Assembly: GCF_002217285.1 (NCBI RefSeq)
Contig: NZ_MUGW01000022.1
Span: 1-64,000 of the forward strand
From: Flavobacterium hercynium
GTDB lineage: Bacteria > Bacteroidota > Bacteroidia > Flavobacteriales > Flavobacteriaceae
Length of the DNA: 64,000 nt
Direction of reading: 5' to 3'
Part shown: positions 31,306-39,933 of the stretch, piece after piece
Numbering within the stretch: position 1 is the stretch's first letter
How the letters are laid out: each line of letters starts with the position of its first letter
Notes under the pieces: generated by a model
Told to the model about the DNA's origin: nothing
The model's input: the letters and a program-made list of their open reading frames with translations, nothing else
Databases searched by the model: none
Translations under genes and position numbers: made by a program

Positions 31306-31337
31306 TTTTGTAGTAGCTAAATTAATAACTAAATTTG
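31306..31337 (+). promoter_or_regulatory. Promoter of the bamD-rpoZ-coaBC cluster
   Basis: TTTG at 31306-31309, 20-nt spacer, TAAATTTG at 31330-31337. The predicted 5' UTR is ~63 nt and contains a two-part hairpin at 31356-31387 (GATTT/AAATC and CTTAG/CTAAG arms). Confidence 0.7.
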
Positions 31338-31404
31338 CCACCGGAACTTCGGTGTGATTTTGCTTAGGCATAATTGTCTAAGAAATCATAATAAAAGTAA
31401 TAAA

Positions 31405-32199
31405 ATGAAAAAAATAGTATCTCTATTAATTGTTATTGTCCTTTTTTGTTCTTGTAGTGAATACCAAAAAACATTGAAAAATGAAGATGTTGCTGCGAAA
31501 TTTGAAATGGCAACAAAAATGTACGATGCAGGTAAATATTCAAAAGCTATTCGTCTTTTTGAGCAATTAGCAACGAGTTATAGAGGTAAACCTCAGGCAG
31601 AAAAATTATTTTATATGTTTGCCCAGTCTTACTATAAAACAAGACAATATTATTTAGCAGGTTACCAGTTCGAAAGCTTTGCTTCAGGATATCCACGAAG
31701 CGAAAAAGTACAGGAAGCAGCATTTCTTGGTGCTTACAGTTATTCAAAGTTAGCACCGGTTTACAGTTTAGATCAAACAGATACTGTAAAAGCTTTAGAG
31801 AAATTACAGGCATTTATAGACAATTATCCAAATTCAGAATACATCCCACAAGCAAATGAGGTTGTGAAAGTATTGAGTGGGAAATTAGAGAAAAAAGCAT
31901 ACGAAAACGCAAAAGGATATAACACAATTTCAGATTACAAATCAGCTTTAGTAGCTTTTGATAATTTTATTGCTGATTATCCGGGTACTCCATTTAAAGA
32001 GGATGCGTTGTTCTACAAATACGATTCAGCCTATAAATTAGCAATTAATAGTATTAATTCAAAAATGCAGGATCGTTTAAATGTTGCTAAAGTAGCTTAT
32101 AACAATTTGATTAAGTTTAACAGCAACACAAAATACAAAAAAGAGGCAGACGAAATGAATGCCAGAGTTGAAACAGATTTACAAAAATTTACTAAATAA
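31405..32199 (+). CDS. bamD: Outer-membrane assembly lipoprotein BamD
   Basis: A 264-residue lipoprotein of the BAM complex, which inserts beta-barrels into the outer membrane. I start it at 31405 (MKKIVSLLIVIVLFCSCSEY); the frame is open upstream but that part is 5' UTR. The signal ends in a Cys-rich lipobox (Cys 15 or 17). Tandem TPR helices follow (AAKFEMATKMYDAGKYSKAIRLFEQLA; YKSALVAFDNFIADYPG). First gene of a conserved Bacteroidota cluster with rpoZ, coaBC, porD and recN. Confidence 0.94.
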   Translation: MKKIVSLLIVIVLFCSCSEYQKTLKNEDVAAKFEMATKMYDAGKYSKAIRLFEQLATSYRGKPQAEKLFYMFAQSYYKTRQYYLAGYQFESFASGYPRSEKVQEAAFLGAYSYSKLAPVYSLDQTDTVKALEKLQAFIDNYPNSEYIPQANEVVKVLSGKLEKKAYENAKGYNTISDYKSALVAFDNFIADYPGTPFKEDALFYKYDSAYKLAINSINSKMQDRLNVAKVAYNNLIKFNSNTKYKKEADEMNARVETDLQKFTK

Positions 32200-32208
32200 A
32201 ATAAAGTC

Positions 32209-32526
32209 ATGGATTTAAAAAAGACGAATGCTCCTGTAAATACAATAACATACAATAAAACTGTTATTGAAGAGCCAACAGGAAATGTGTATGAAGCAAT
32301 TACCATTATGGCTAAAAGAGCAAATCAAATTAATTCTGAAATTAAAAAAGAATTAACTGAGAAATTAGAGGAGTTTGCTACTTACAATGACAGTCTTGAA
32401 GAAGTTTTTGAAAATAAAGAACAAATTGAAGTTTCTAAATTTTACGAAAAATTACCTAAACCACACGCTTTAGCCGTTCAGGAATGGTTAGATGGTAAAA
32501 CTTACCACAGAGGTTCAAACAAATAA
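32209..32526 (+). CDS. rpoZ: RNA polymerase omega subunit
   Basis: A 105-residue Bacteroidota-type omega. The core NVYEAITIMAKRANQINSEIKKEL carries the family's RA.QI pattern that contacts the beta' subunit. Omega helps fold and hold beta'; whether the ppGpp site is kept cannot be judged here. It lies 9 bp after bamD and 9 bp before coaBC. The C-terminus (HALAVQEWLDGKTYHR) is typical of the phylum. Confidence 0.92.
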   Translation: MDLKKTNAPVNTITYNKTVIEEPTGNVYEAITIMAKRANQINSEIKKELTEKLEEFATYNDSLEEVFENKEQIEVSKFYEKLPKPHALAVQEWLDGKTYHRGSNK

Positions 32527-32535
32527 TACAGTATA

Positions 32536-33744
32536 ATGTCAGTTTTAAACGGAAAGAAAATTTTACTGGGGGTTTCTGGTGGAATTGCAGCGTATAAAAC
32601 AGCCTCATTAGTACGACTTTTTATAAAAGCAGGTGCACATGTCCAAGTGATAATGACACCTGCTTCTAAGGATTTTGTAACACCACTTACATTATCAACC
32701 TTATCAAAGAATCCAGTACATTCCAGTTTTTTTAATCAGGATGATGAGGATGCTGTTTGGAATAATCATGTTGAATTAGCACTTTGGGCTGATATCATGT
32801 TAATTGCTCCTGCAACAGCAAATACGTTGTCAAAAATGACAACAGGAAACTGCGATAATCTTTTAATAGCTACCTATTTATCAGCTAAATGTCCAGTTTA
32901 TTTTGCTCCGGCAATGGATTTGGATATGTACAAACATCCTTCTACAATAGCAAGTTTTACAGCCTTAAAACAATTTGGTAATGTTATGATTCCTGCAGAA
33001 AGCGGAGAATTGGCAAGTGGCTTATCCGGAGAAGGCAGAATGGCAGAGCCGGAAAATATTGTTGCTTTTCTTGAAGCTGATTTAGAAAGTAAATTGCCAT
33101 TAAAAGGAAAAAAAATCTTAATTACAGCCGGACCAACATACGAAGCAATAGATCCTGTACGTTTTATAGGAAATCATTCCTCAGGAAAAATGGGTTTTGA
33201 TATCGCAAACGAAGCAGCAAGTTTAGGAGCAAGTGTAATTTTAGTTTCCGGACCAACACATTTTAGGCCTAAGAATTCTGCTGTTGAAGTTGTAGATGTT
33301 GTTTCTGCACAGGAAATGTACGATGCTTGTCATTTGTATTTTGACACCGTAGATGTTGCGATTGCAGCAGCAGCAGTTGCAGATTACAGACCAAAAGTCG
33401 TAGCTTTACAAAAGATTAAAAAAGTTTCAAGTGAATTTTCAATTGAGCTCGAGAAAACCAAAGATATTTTGTCTTCATTGGGAAGTATTAAGAAAGAGCA
33501 ATTTTTAATTGGATTTGCATTAGAAACAGAAAATGAAATTGAAAATGCTAAGTTGAAAATTCAGAAAAAAAACTTAGATTTGATAGTTCTAAATTCCTTA
33601 CAAGATGAAGGGGCTGGTTTTAAAAAAGCAACGAATAAAGTAACTTTTATTGATAAAGATTTTAAAATCGAACCAATGGAATTGAAGAGTAAAGAATCTG
33701 TAGCTACTGATATTTTAAATAAAGTAGTGGCACATTTTTTATAA
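32536..33744 (+). CDS. coaBC: Bifunctional phosphopantothenoylcysteine decarboxylase/synthetase
   Basis: A 402-residue fusion of CoaC (flavoprotein decarboxylase, 1-~185) and CoaB (cysteine ligase, ~186-402), steps 2 and 3 from pantothenate to coenzyme A. CoaC motifs: GVSGGIAAYK at the start and FAPAMDLDMYKHP. CoaB begins GKKILITAGPTYEAIDPVRFIGNHSSGKMG, the classical nucleotide-binding signature. The fusion is the normal bacterial form. It sits in the bamD cluster, and coaE lies 5.5 kb downstream in this window. Confidence 0.97.
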   Translation: MSVLNGKKILLGVSGGIAAYKTASLVRLFIKAGAHVQVIMTPASKDFVTPLTLSTLSKNPVHSSFFNQDDEDAVWNNHVELALWADIMLIAPATANTLSKMTTGNCDNLLIATYLSAKCPVYFAPAMDLDMYKHPSTIASFTALKQFGNVMIPAESGELASGLSGEGRMAEPENIVAFLEADLESKLPLKGKKILITAGPTYEAIDPVRFIGNHSSGKMGFDIANEAASLGASVILVSGPTHFRPKNSAVEVVDVVSAQEMYDACHLYFDTVDVAIAAAAVADYRPKVVALQKIKKVSSEFSIELEKTKDILSSLGSIKKEQFLIGFALETENEIENAKLKIQKKNLDLIVLNSLQDEGAGFKKATNKVTFIDKDFKIEPMELKSKESVATDILNKVVAHFL

Positions 33745-33817
33745 TACCACAAAGTTTTTAAATTAGAGCTGCATTCTAAGTAGTGAAAGATTTTCGCTAA
33801 TAGCAAATAGTATTTTT

Positions 33818-34705
33818 ATGAATAATAAAATAGTTACTCTCTTCGTATTTTTAATTTTTGGCTTTTCACAAGCGCAACAGCTAAATTGTACCGTAACTAT
33901 AAATACAGACAGGCTTACAAATCCTAATCAGCAGGTTTTTAAAACCCTGCAAACTGCATTATCAGAATTTGTAAATAAGACAGACTGGACAGGAGTTGCT
34001 TTAAAGCAAAACGAAAGAATAAACTGTTCGATGTATGTTACTTTAGCCTCTAATAATTCAGATCAGTTTACAGGAACAATCCAGGTGCAGTCCTCAAGAG
34101 TTATTTATAATTCAACGTATTCTTCGCCAATTTTCAATTACAACGACAAAGATTTTAATTTTAGGTATACAGAAAACGAACCGTTACTTTTTAATCCAAG
34201 TGTTTTTGAGTCTAATTTAGTATCTGTAGTTTCTTTTTACAGTTACATCATTTTAGGTATGGATGCAGATTCGTTCTTGTCCGGTGGAGGAAACACCTAT
34301 TTTGAAACTGCACAAAGTATTGCAAGTGTTGCGCAACAAGGAGGTTTTAAAGGTTGGGGACAGGCAGATGGACTTCAGAATCGTTATTTTTTGATTAATG
34401 ATATGATTTCTCCAACATATTCAGATTTTAGACAGGTCATGTTTTTATACCACACAGGTTTAGATTTTATGGGTACTGATTTAAAACAGTCCAAAGAGAA
34501 AGTTAAGAATTCACTATTACTTTTTAATAAATTGTATTCGGTTAAGCCCAATGCGTTTTTGACTCGTATATTTTTTGATGCAAAATCAGATGAAATAGTT
34601 TCTGTTTTTTCAGGAGGACCAAATGTTCAAATCAGTGATTTAACAGATGTTTTGAATAAAGTTTCTCCGTTAAATAATACGAAATGGACTCAAATTAAAT
34701 TTTAA
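33818..34705 (+). CDS. porD: Type IX secretion system protein PorD (DUF4835)
   Basis: A 295-residue exported protein with a signal peptide of ~1-19 (GFSQAQQ). The mature start QLNCTVTINTDRLTNPNQQVFKTLQ and the segments KINCSM-like (ERINCSMYV), SSRVIYNSTYSSPIFNYND and ISFYSYIILGMDADSF are the DUF4835/PorD signature. PorD proteins are linked genetically to T9SS function, though their exact role is unclear. It lies between coaBC and recN, far from the adhesin operon, as is usual in the phylum. Confidence 0.88.
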   Translation: MNNKIVTLFVFLIFGFSQAQQLNCTVTINTDRLTNPNQQVFKTLQTALSEFVNKTDWTGVALKQNERINCSMYVTLASNNSDQFTGTIQVQSSRVIYNSTYSSPIFNYNDKDFNFRYTENEPLLFNPSVFESNLVSVVSFYSYIILGMDADSFLSGGGNTYFETAQSIASVAQQGGFKGWGQADGLQNRYFLINDMISPTYSDFRQVMFLYHTGLDFMGTDLKQSKEKVKNSLLLFNKLYSVKPNAFLTRIFFDAKSDEIVSVFSGGPNVQISDLTDVLNKVSPLNNTKWTQIKF

Positions 34706-34758
34706 AGCATTCACAATTTACATCTTCTCCATTAATTTTATATTTACACATTTATTAT

Positions 34759-36411
34759 ATGATTACTTCGCTGTCAATTAAAAACTATGCCCTTATTGAA
34801 AAATTAGCAATTGATTTCTCAAAAGGTTTTTCTATAATTACAGGTGAAACAGGTGCAGGGAAATCTATTATTTTAGGTGCTTTAGGATTGGTTCTAGGGA
34901 AAAGAGCAGACTTGACATCACTCAAAAATAAAGAAGAGAAATGTGTAATCGAAGCACAGTTTGAAATTTCAAAATACAACTTAAAAGAATTTTTTCAGGC
35001 GAATGATTTAGATTATGAAGATGAAACTATTATTAGACGTGAAATTCTGCCTTCAGGAAAATCGCGAGCTTTTATTAATGATAGTCCTGTAAATCTTCAG
35101 GAATTACAAGAGTTAAGTCTGTTTTTGATTGATATTCATTCACAACAGCAAACTCAGGAGCTATCAGACGAAAATGTTCAGTTCAAAATTATCGATGCTA
35201 TTGCTAATAATTTTGACACTATTTCAGCATATCAAAAACTACTTAAGGTTTATAAAGCAGAGAAAACAAAATTAAATGCTTTATTAAAAAAACAAAGCGA
35301 TTCAGGTAAAGAGCAGGAATACAATACTTTTTTACTGAATGAGCTTGTTACTGCAAAACTTAAATCAGGAGAGCAGGAAGAATTAGAGGCAGAGTTTGAA
35401 AAGTTAAACAATGTTGAAATAATCAAAGAATCGATTGATAAGTCTCTGGTAATTGCAAACGAAGAACAATTTGGTGTTTTTCATAATTTGAATGAGATTA
35501 AGGCCTCATTGCAGAAAATAGCACCCTTCTCGGTAGATTATCAAAATTTGCTTGAAAGAGTTACAAGTGTAGCAATAGAATTTGATGATGTTTCAAAAGA
35601 ACTGCAAAACGTTTCTGAAAAATTATTAAATGATCCTGAGAGATTAGAATTAACCAATCAAAAGTTGCAGTTAATTTACAATTTACAAAAGAAACACCAA
35701 GTAACAACCGTTGATGAATTGCTTCAAGTTCAGGCTAATTTAGAAAATGCTGTAATTGAGTTAGGTAATATCGAAGAAGAAATTGCGACTTTATCAGCTT
35801 CAATAGAGCAAAAAGCAATCGAGTTAGATGCTTTTTCAGCAACAATTCATGATAACAGAACAACTGCTATTCCGGTTTTGTCAAATCAGTTAATTACCAT
35901 TTTAGAGACTTTAGGAATGCCAAACGTTCGCTTTAAAATGGAGCTTTTACCATCTGAAACTTTTTTCCAAAACGGAAAAGATGAATTACAGTTCTTGTTC
36001 TCAGCAAATAAAGGAACTGATTTTGGTCTGCTTAAAAAAGTGGCTTCAGGAGGAGAGATGTCTCGTATTATGCTGGCTGTAAAAGCTATTTTGGCACAAT
36101 ACTCTAAATTGCCAACCTTGATTTTTGACGAAATTGATACAGGAGTTTCCGGAGAAATCGCCATAAGAATGGGAGAGATAATGAAAGAAATGAGTGCAAA
36201 AATGCAAGTTTTTGCTATTACACATTTACCTCAGATAGCGGCAAAAGGAGATTCGCATTTTAAAGTGTTTAAGTCCACCATACAAGATGCTACTCAATCA
36301 GAATTAAAATTATTGTCTCAGGAAGAAAGAATTACTGAAATTGCACAAATGCTTTCAGGAGCAAATATTTCTGATTCGGCATTAAATCACGCAAAAGAAT
36401 TATTAAACTAA
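34759..36411 (+). CDS. recN: DNA repair protein RecN
   Basis: A 550-residue SMC-like ATPase acting in double-strand-break repair. The N-terminal ATPase half has Walker A GETGAGKS at 29-36. Coiled-coil arms lie at ~150-350 with a short hinge. The C-terminal half has the ABC signature (KKVASGGEMSR), Walker B (LPTLIFDEIDTGVSGE) and the RecN-typical FAITHLPQIAAKGD. Length is normal. It precedes a TPR gene by 10 bp. Confidence 0.97.
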   Translation: MITSLSIKNYALIEKLAIDFSKGFSIITGETGAGKSIILGALGLVLGKRADLTSLKNKEEKCVIEAQFEISKYNLKEFFQANDLDYEDETIIRREILPSGKSRAFINDSPVNLQELQELSLFLIDIHSQQQTQELSDENVQFKIIDAIANNFDTISAYQKLLKVYKAEKTKLNALLKKQSDSGKEQEYNTFLLNELVTAKLKSGEQEELEAEFEKLNNVEIIKESIDKSLVIANEEQFGVFHNLNEIKASLQKIAPFSVDYQNLLERVTSVAIEFDDVSKELQNVSEKLLNDPERLELTNQKLQLIYNLQKKHQVTTVDELLQVQANLENAVIELGNIEEEIATLSASIEQKAIELDAFSATIHDNRTTAIPVLSNQLITILETLGMPNVRFKMELLPSETFFQNGKDELQFLFSANKGTDFGLLKKVASGGEMSRIMLAVKAILAQYSKLPTLIFDEIDTGVSGEIAIRMGEIMKEMSAKMQVFAITHLPQIAAKGDSHFKVFKSTIQDATQSELKLLSQEERITEIAQMLSGANISDSALNHAKELLN

Positions 36412-36421
36412 GAATATAGAT

Positions 36422-36949
36422 ATGGAGAGTTTGAGTTTTTATGAAAACCAATTTATTAAGGCAGATTCGCTAATTTCTGATGGCAATATCGCTGACGGAA
36501 AAGAATTGCTTGAAGATATATTGTCTCAATATCCGGATTTTGGAAAAGCACACAATCACTTAGGCTGGATTTATTATAATAAGCTAAGTAATCATGATAA
36601 AGGTATTTTTCATTATAAACTGGCAATGAAATTTGAGCCTAAATACCCGGCTCCTTACATAAATTACACCTATTTGCTTATTGATTTAGGAAGATATGCA
36701 GAAGCAAAAGAGCATGTAGAATTTACAAAGCAACATCTTGAAAACTTCGATGATTCTTCGTATAATAGCGAATTAGGAAGAATGGCAGAGTATGAAAGTC
36801 AGTACACCCTTGCTTATAATTATTACAGGTTAGCAAAGAAAAATGCATTAAACCCAAATTTTATAGACAATATGAATGCGAACATGAAAAGGGTTAAAGA
36901 TAAAATGTCTATTTTTGAAAAATTAAAATTGAAATTGAATAAACAATAA
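36422..36949 (+). CDS. Tetratricopeptide-repeat protein
   Basis: A 175-residue soluble protein with about three TPR units (DGKELLEDILSQYPDFGKAHNHLGWIYY; KGIFHYKLAMKFEPKYPAPYINYTYLL; LAYNYYRLAKKNALNPNF). No signal peptide. The partner is unknown. It lies between recN and fabV with 10- and 11-bp gaps, so it is transcribed with them. Confidence 0.88.
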   Translation: MESLSFYENQFIKADSLISDGNIADGKELLEDILSQYPDFGKAHNHLGWIYYNKLSNHDKGIFHYKLAMKFEPKYPAPYINYTYLLIDLGRYAEAKEHVEFTKQHLENFDDSSYNSELGRMAEYESQYTLAYNYYRLAKKNALNPNFIDNMNANMKRVKDKMSIFEKLKLKLNKQ

Positions 36950-36960
36950 ATAATTACAAA

Positions 36961-38151
36961 ATGATCATAGAACCTAGAATGAGAGGATTTATTTGTTTGA
37001 CATCACACCCTAAAGGATGCGAACAAAATGTAAAAAATCAAATTGAATACATTAAATCAAAAGGACCAATTGCCGGGGCAAAAAAAGTACTGGTTATTGG
37101 TGCGTCTACTGGTTTTGGGTTAGCTTCAAGAATAACAAGTGCCTTTGGATCTGATGCTGCTACAATTGGAGTATTTTTTGAAAAACCACCATTAGAAGGA
37201 AAAACAGCTTCTCCAGGCTGGTACAATTCTGCAGCTTTCGAATCTGAAGCTCATAAAGCAGGATTATATGCAAAAAGTATTAATGGAGATGCTTTTTCAA
37301 ACGAAATCAAAAGACAAACATTAGATTTAATAAAAGCTGATTTAGGACAAGTAGATCTTGTAATTTACAGTTTGGCTTCACCAGTTCGTGTACACCCTAC
37401 AACAGGAGTTACACATCGTTCAGTTCTTAAACCAATCGGACAAACTTTTACCAATAAAACAGTTGATTTCCATACAGGAAATGTTACTGAGGTTTCTATT
37501 GCACCAGCTAACGAAGAAGATATCGAAAATACAGTTACGGTAATGGGCGGTGAAGACTGGGCTATGTGGATGGACGCTTTAAAAGACGAAAATCTTTTAG
37601 CAGAAGGCGCTACAACAGTTGCTTATTCTTATATAGGGCCATCATTAACAGAAGCTGTTTATCGTAAAGGTACAATTGGTCGCGCAAAAGATCATTTAGA
37701 AGCGACAGCATTTTCTATAACAGATAGTTTGAAAACTATTGGTGGAAAAGCATACGTATCTGTAAACAAAGCTTTAGTTACACAAGCAAGTTCTGCAATT
37801 CCGGTTATTCCTTTATATATTTCACTTTTATATAAAATTATGAAAGAAGAAGGAATTCACGAAGGCTGCATCGAGCAAATTCAGCGTTTGTTTCAAGACA
37901 GATTGTATACTGGAGAAGCAGTTCCTACAGACGACAAAGGAAGAATCAGAATCGATGATTGGGAAATGCGTGATGATGTTCAGGAAAAAGTAGCAAAACT
38001 TTGGCTGGAAGCAACTACAGAGACATTACCGGAAATTGGTGATCTAGCTGGTTACAAAAATGATTTTTTAAATTTATTTGGATTTGAATTTGCAGGAGTA
38101 GATTACAAAGCAGATACAAATGAGGTAATAAACATAGAGAGTATCAAATAA
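36961..38151 (+). CDS. fabV: Enoyl-ACP/enoyl-CoA reductase FabV
   Basis: A 396-residue NADH-dependent reductase that carries out the last step of fatty-acid elongation. FabV is the long SDR-type isoform, about 60% longer than FabI, and is known to resist triclosan. The start MIIEPRMRGFICLTSHPKGC, the cofactor motif GASTGFGLASR (48-58) and the active-site pair Y234-(8)-K243 all match. Last gene of the bamD-to-fabV run, closed by a strong terminator. Whether the genome also has FabI cannot be told from here. Confidence 0.96.
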   Translation: MIIEPRMRGFICLTSHPKGCEQNVKNQIEYIKSKGPIAGAKKVLVIGASTGFGLASRITSAFGSDAATIGVFFEKPPLEGKTASPGWYNSAAFESEAHKAGLYAKSINGDAFSNEIKRQTLDLIKADLGQVDLVIYSLASPVRVHPTTGVTHRSVLKPIGQTFTNKTVDFHTGNVTEVSIAPANEEDIENTVTVMGGEDWAMWMDALKDENLLAEGATTVAYSYIGPSLTEAVYRKGTIGRAKDHLEATAFSITDSLKTIGGKAYVSVNKALVTQASSAIPVIPLYISLLYKIMKEEGIHEGCIEQIQRLFQDRLYTGEAVPTDDKGRIRIDDWEMRDDVQEKVAKLWLEATTETLPEIGDLAGYKNDFLNLFGFEFAGVDYKADTNEVINIESIK

Positions 38152-38174
38152 GGACTTTATTTTAATAAAAATCA

Positions 38175-38206
38175 AAACCATCAGCCAAAAGTTGATGGTT
38201 TTTTTG
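38175..38206 (+). terminator. Intrinsic terminator after fabV
   Basis: A nine-pair stem (38175-38183 with 38193-38201; core AACCATCA/TGATGGTT) followed by Ts. Confidence 0.88.
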
Positions 38207-38217
38207 TGAATATAACA

Positions 38218-38225
38218 TATCTTTG
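38218..38225 (+). promoter_or_regulatory. -7 box upstream of the GT2-coaE operon
   Basis: TATCTTTG, a full TAnnTTTG match, 52 nt before the GT2 start and just after the fabV terminator. No clear -33 element. Confidence 0.4.
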
Positions 38226-38277
38226 TTAAAATTTTGAAGTTTAAAAAAAATCCACTTTAAATATCGCATAACGCATT

Positions 38278-39276
38278 ATGATTTTTTCTTTAATTATACC
38301 CGTGTATAATCGCCCGGATGAAGTAGATGAACTATTAGAAAGCTTAGTTAAATCTGATTATAATGAAGCTTTTGAAATTGTTTTAGTCGAAGATGGTTCG
38401 TCAATTCCTTGTAAAGATGTTGTAATGAACTATCAGGGAAAACTAAATATATCCTACTATTTTAAAGAAAACTCAGGACCGGGAGATTCGAGAAATTTTG
38501 GAATGCAAAAAGCCAGAGGAGATTATTTTTTAATTTTTGATTCAGATTGTATTATTCCGCCAAATTATCTGACTGAAGTTCGTAAAGAATTGGATAAGAA
38601 ATACGTAGATTGTTTTGGAGGTCCTGACAGAGCATTAGCTAGTTTCTCGGACATTCAAAAAGCGATTAATTTTGCAATGACCTCATTTCTTACTACAGGA
38701 GGAATACGTGGAGGATCTGAAAAGATTAATAAATTTCAGCCAAGAAGTTTCAATATGGGAATTTCAAAGAAAGCTTTTATAGTTTCGAAAGGGTTTGGTA
38801 ATATTCATCCAGGTGAAGATCCTGATTTATCAATTCGCCTATGGAATTTAGGTTTTGAAACAAGATTGTTCCCGGAAGCCTTTGTGTATCACAAACGCAG
38901 AATAGATTGGGAGAAATTTTCTATTCAGGTAAATAAATTTGGAATTGCAAGACCAATCTTAAATAGTTGGTATCCAGAGCATAATAAAGTAACTTTTTTC
39001 TTTCCTACAGTTTTTATGTTAGGATTATTGTTAGCTTTAGTATTGTTAATTTTTAACATTCATTATTTATTACAATTATATTTTGTATATTACATAATAA
39101 TATTTCTAACATCAACTGTACAGAATAAAAGCATAAAAATTGGATATCTTTCTGTTATAGCAGTGTGGAAACAGTTTTATGGTTATGGAACAGGTTTTTT
39201 AGAATCGTTTGTAAAAGTTATTCTGTTAAAGAGAAAACCGCAAGAGGCTTTTCCTCGTATGTTTTTTAAGATATAA
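38278..39276 (+). CDS. Family 2 glycosyltransferase, membrane-anchored
   Basis: A 332-residue inverting GT-A enzyme. N-terminal domain: FSLIIPVYNRPDEV, VLVEDGSS, the DXD-like FDSDC near residues 97-101, and HPGEDPDLSIRLW, which supplies the acceptor and base part. Two hydrophobic helices (~242-285) and an amphipathic tail anchor it to the membrane. Sugar and acceptor are unknown; lipid- or polysaccharide-linked sugars are plausible. One base separates it from coaE. Confidence 0.9.
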   Translation: MIFSLIIPVYNRPDEVDELLESLVKSDYNEAFEIVLVEDGSSIPCKDVVMNYQGKLNISYYFKENSGPGDSRNFGMQKARGDYFLIFDSDCIIPPNYLTEVRKELDKKYVDCFGGPDRALASFSDIQKAINFAMTSFLTTGGIRGGSEKINKFQPRSFNMGISKKAFIVSKGFGNIHPGEDPDLSIRLWNLGFETRLFPEAFVYHKRRIDWEKFSIQVNKFGIARPILNSWYPEHNKVTFFFPTVFMLGLLLALVLLIFNIHYLLQLYFVYYIIIFLTSTVQNKSIKIGYLSVIAVWKQFYGYGTGFLESFVKVILLKRKPQEAFPRMFFKI

Positions 39277-39277
39277 T

Positions 39278-39874
39278 ATGACAAAAATTATTGGCTTGAC
39301 AGGAGGAATTGGCAGTGGTAAAACAACTGTTGCAAATTATTTTCAGGAAATGGGAGTGCCTGTTTACATAGCAGATGATGGAGCCAAAAAGGTTATGCAG
39401 TCGGAAGAAGTCATTGAAAAAATAAAAATAACTTTCGGTGAAAATATCTTTGAAGAAGGTGTTCTTAATAGAGCAAATTTGGCTGACATTGTTTTTAATA
39501 ATGCTGAAGAGTTAAAAAAATTAAATGCAATAGTGCATCCGGCTGTAAAAAAGGATTTTCAGGCCTGGTTATTGCAACATAAAAAGTATACATACGTTAT
39601 ATATGAAGCTGCAATTCTATTCGAAAGCGGTAGTTATAAAGATTGTGATGTTATCATAACAGTTACTGCACCAGAAGAGATTAGAATTGAAAGGGTTTTA
39701 AAACGCGATAATACCACAAGAGCGCAAGTTTTAAGCCGCATGAATATGCAATTGAATGACGAAATTCGAATTTCAAAGAGCAATTATGTTATTAATAACG
39801 ATAATCTTAAAAAAGCTAAAGAAGAAATTGTTGAAATTGTTAAAATTTTAGGTATAAAGCAAAATCAGTCTTAA
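39278..39874 (+). CDS. coaE: Dephospho-CoA kinase
   Basis: Phosphorylates the ribose 3'-OH of dephospho-CoA, the last step of coenzyme A synthesis. A 198-residue P-loop kinase: GGIGSGKT at 9-16, YIADDGAKKVM, and lid arginines in RIERVLKRDN. The ATG follows the stop of the glycosyltransferase gene by one base, so the two are translationally coupled, although the functions are not obviously linked. Confidence 0.96.
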   Translation: MTKIIGLTGGIGSGKTTVANYFQEMGVPVYIADDGAKKVMQSEEVIEKIKITFGENIFEEGVLNRANLADIVFNNAEELKKLNAIVHPAVKKDFQAWLLQHKKYTYVIYEAAILFESGSYKDCDVIITVTAPEEIRIERVLKRDNTTRAQVLSRMNMQLNDEIRISKSNYVINNDNLKKAKEEIVEIVKILGIKQNQS

Positions 39875-39920
39875 ATGTTAATATTTGGTTAATGTATTAT
39901 TTAGTATATTGTTAAAATAT

Positions 39921-39928
39921 TAATTTTG
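39921..39928 (+). promoter_or_regulatory. -7 box of the two-component operon
   Basis: TAATTTTG ends five bases before the kinase ATG (39934), which would make the mRNA leaderless or nearly so. The -33 element is not clear. Confidence 0.45.
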
Positions 39929-39933
39929 TTTCG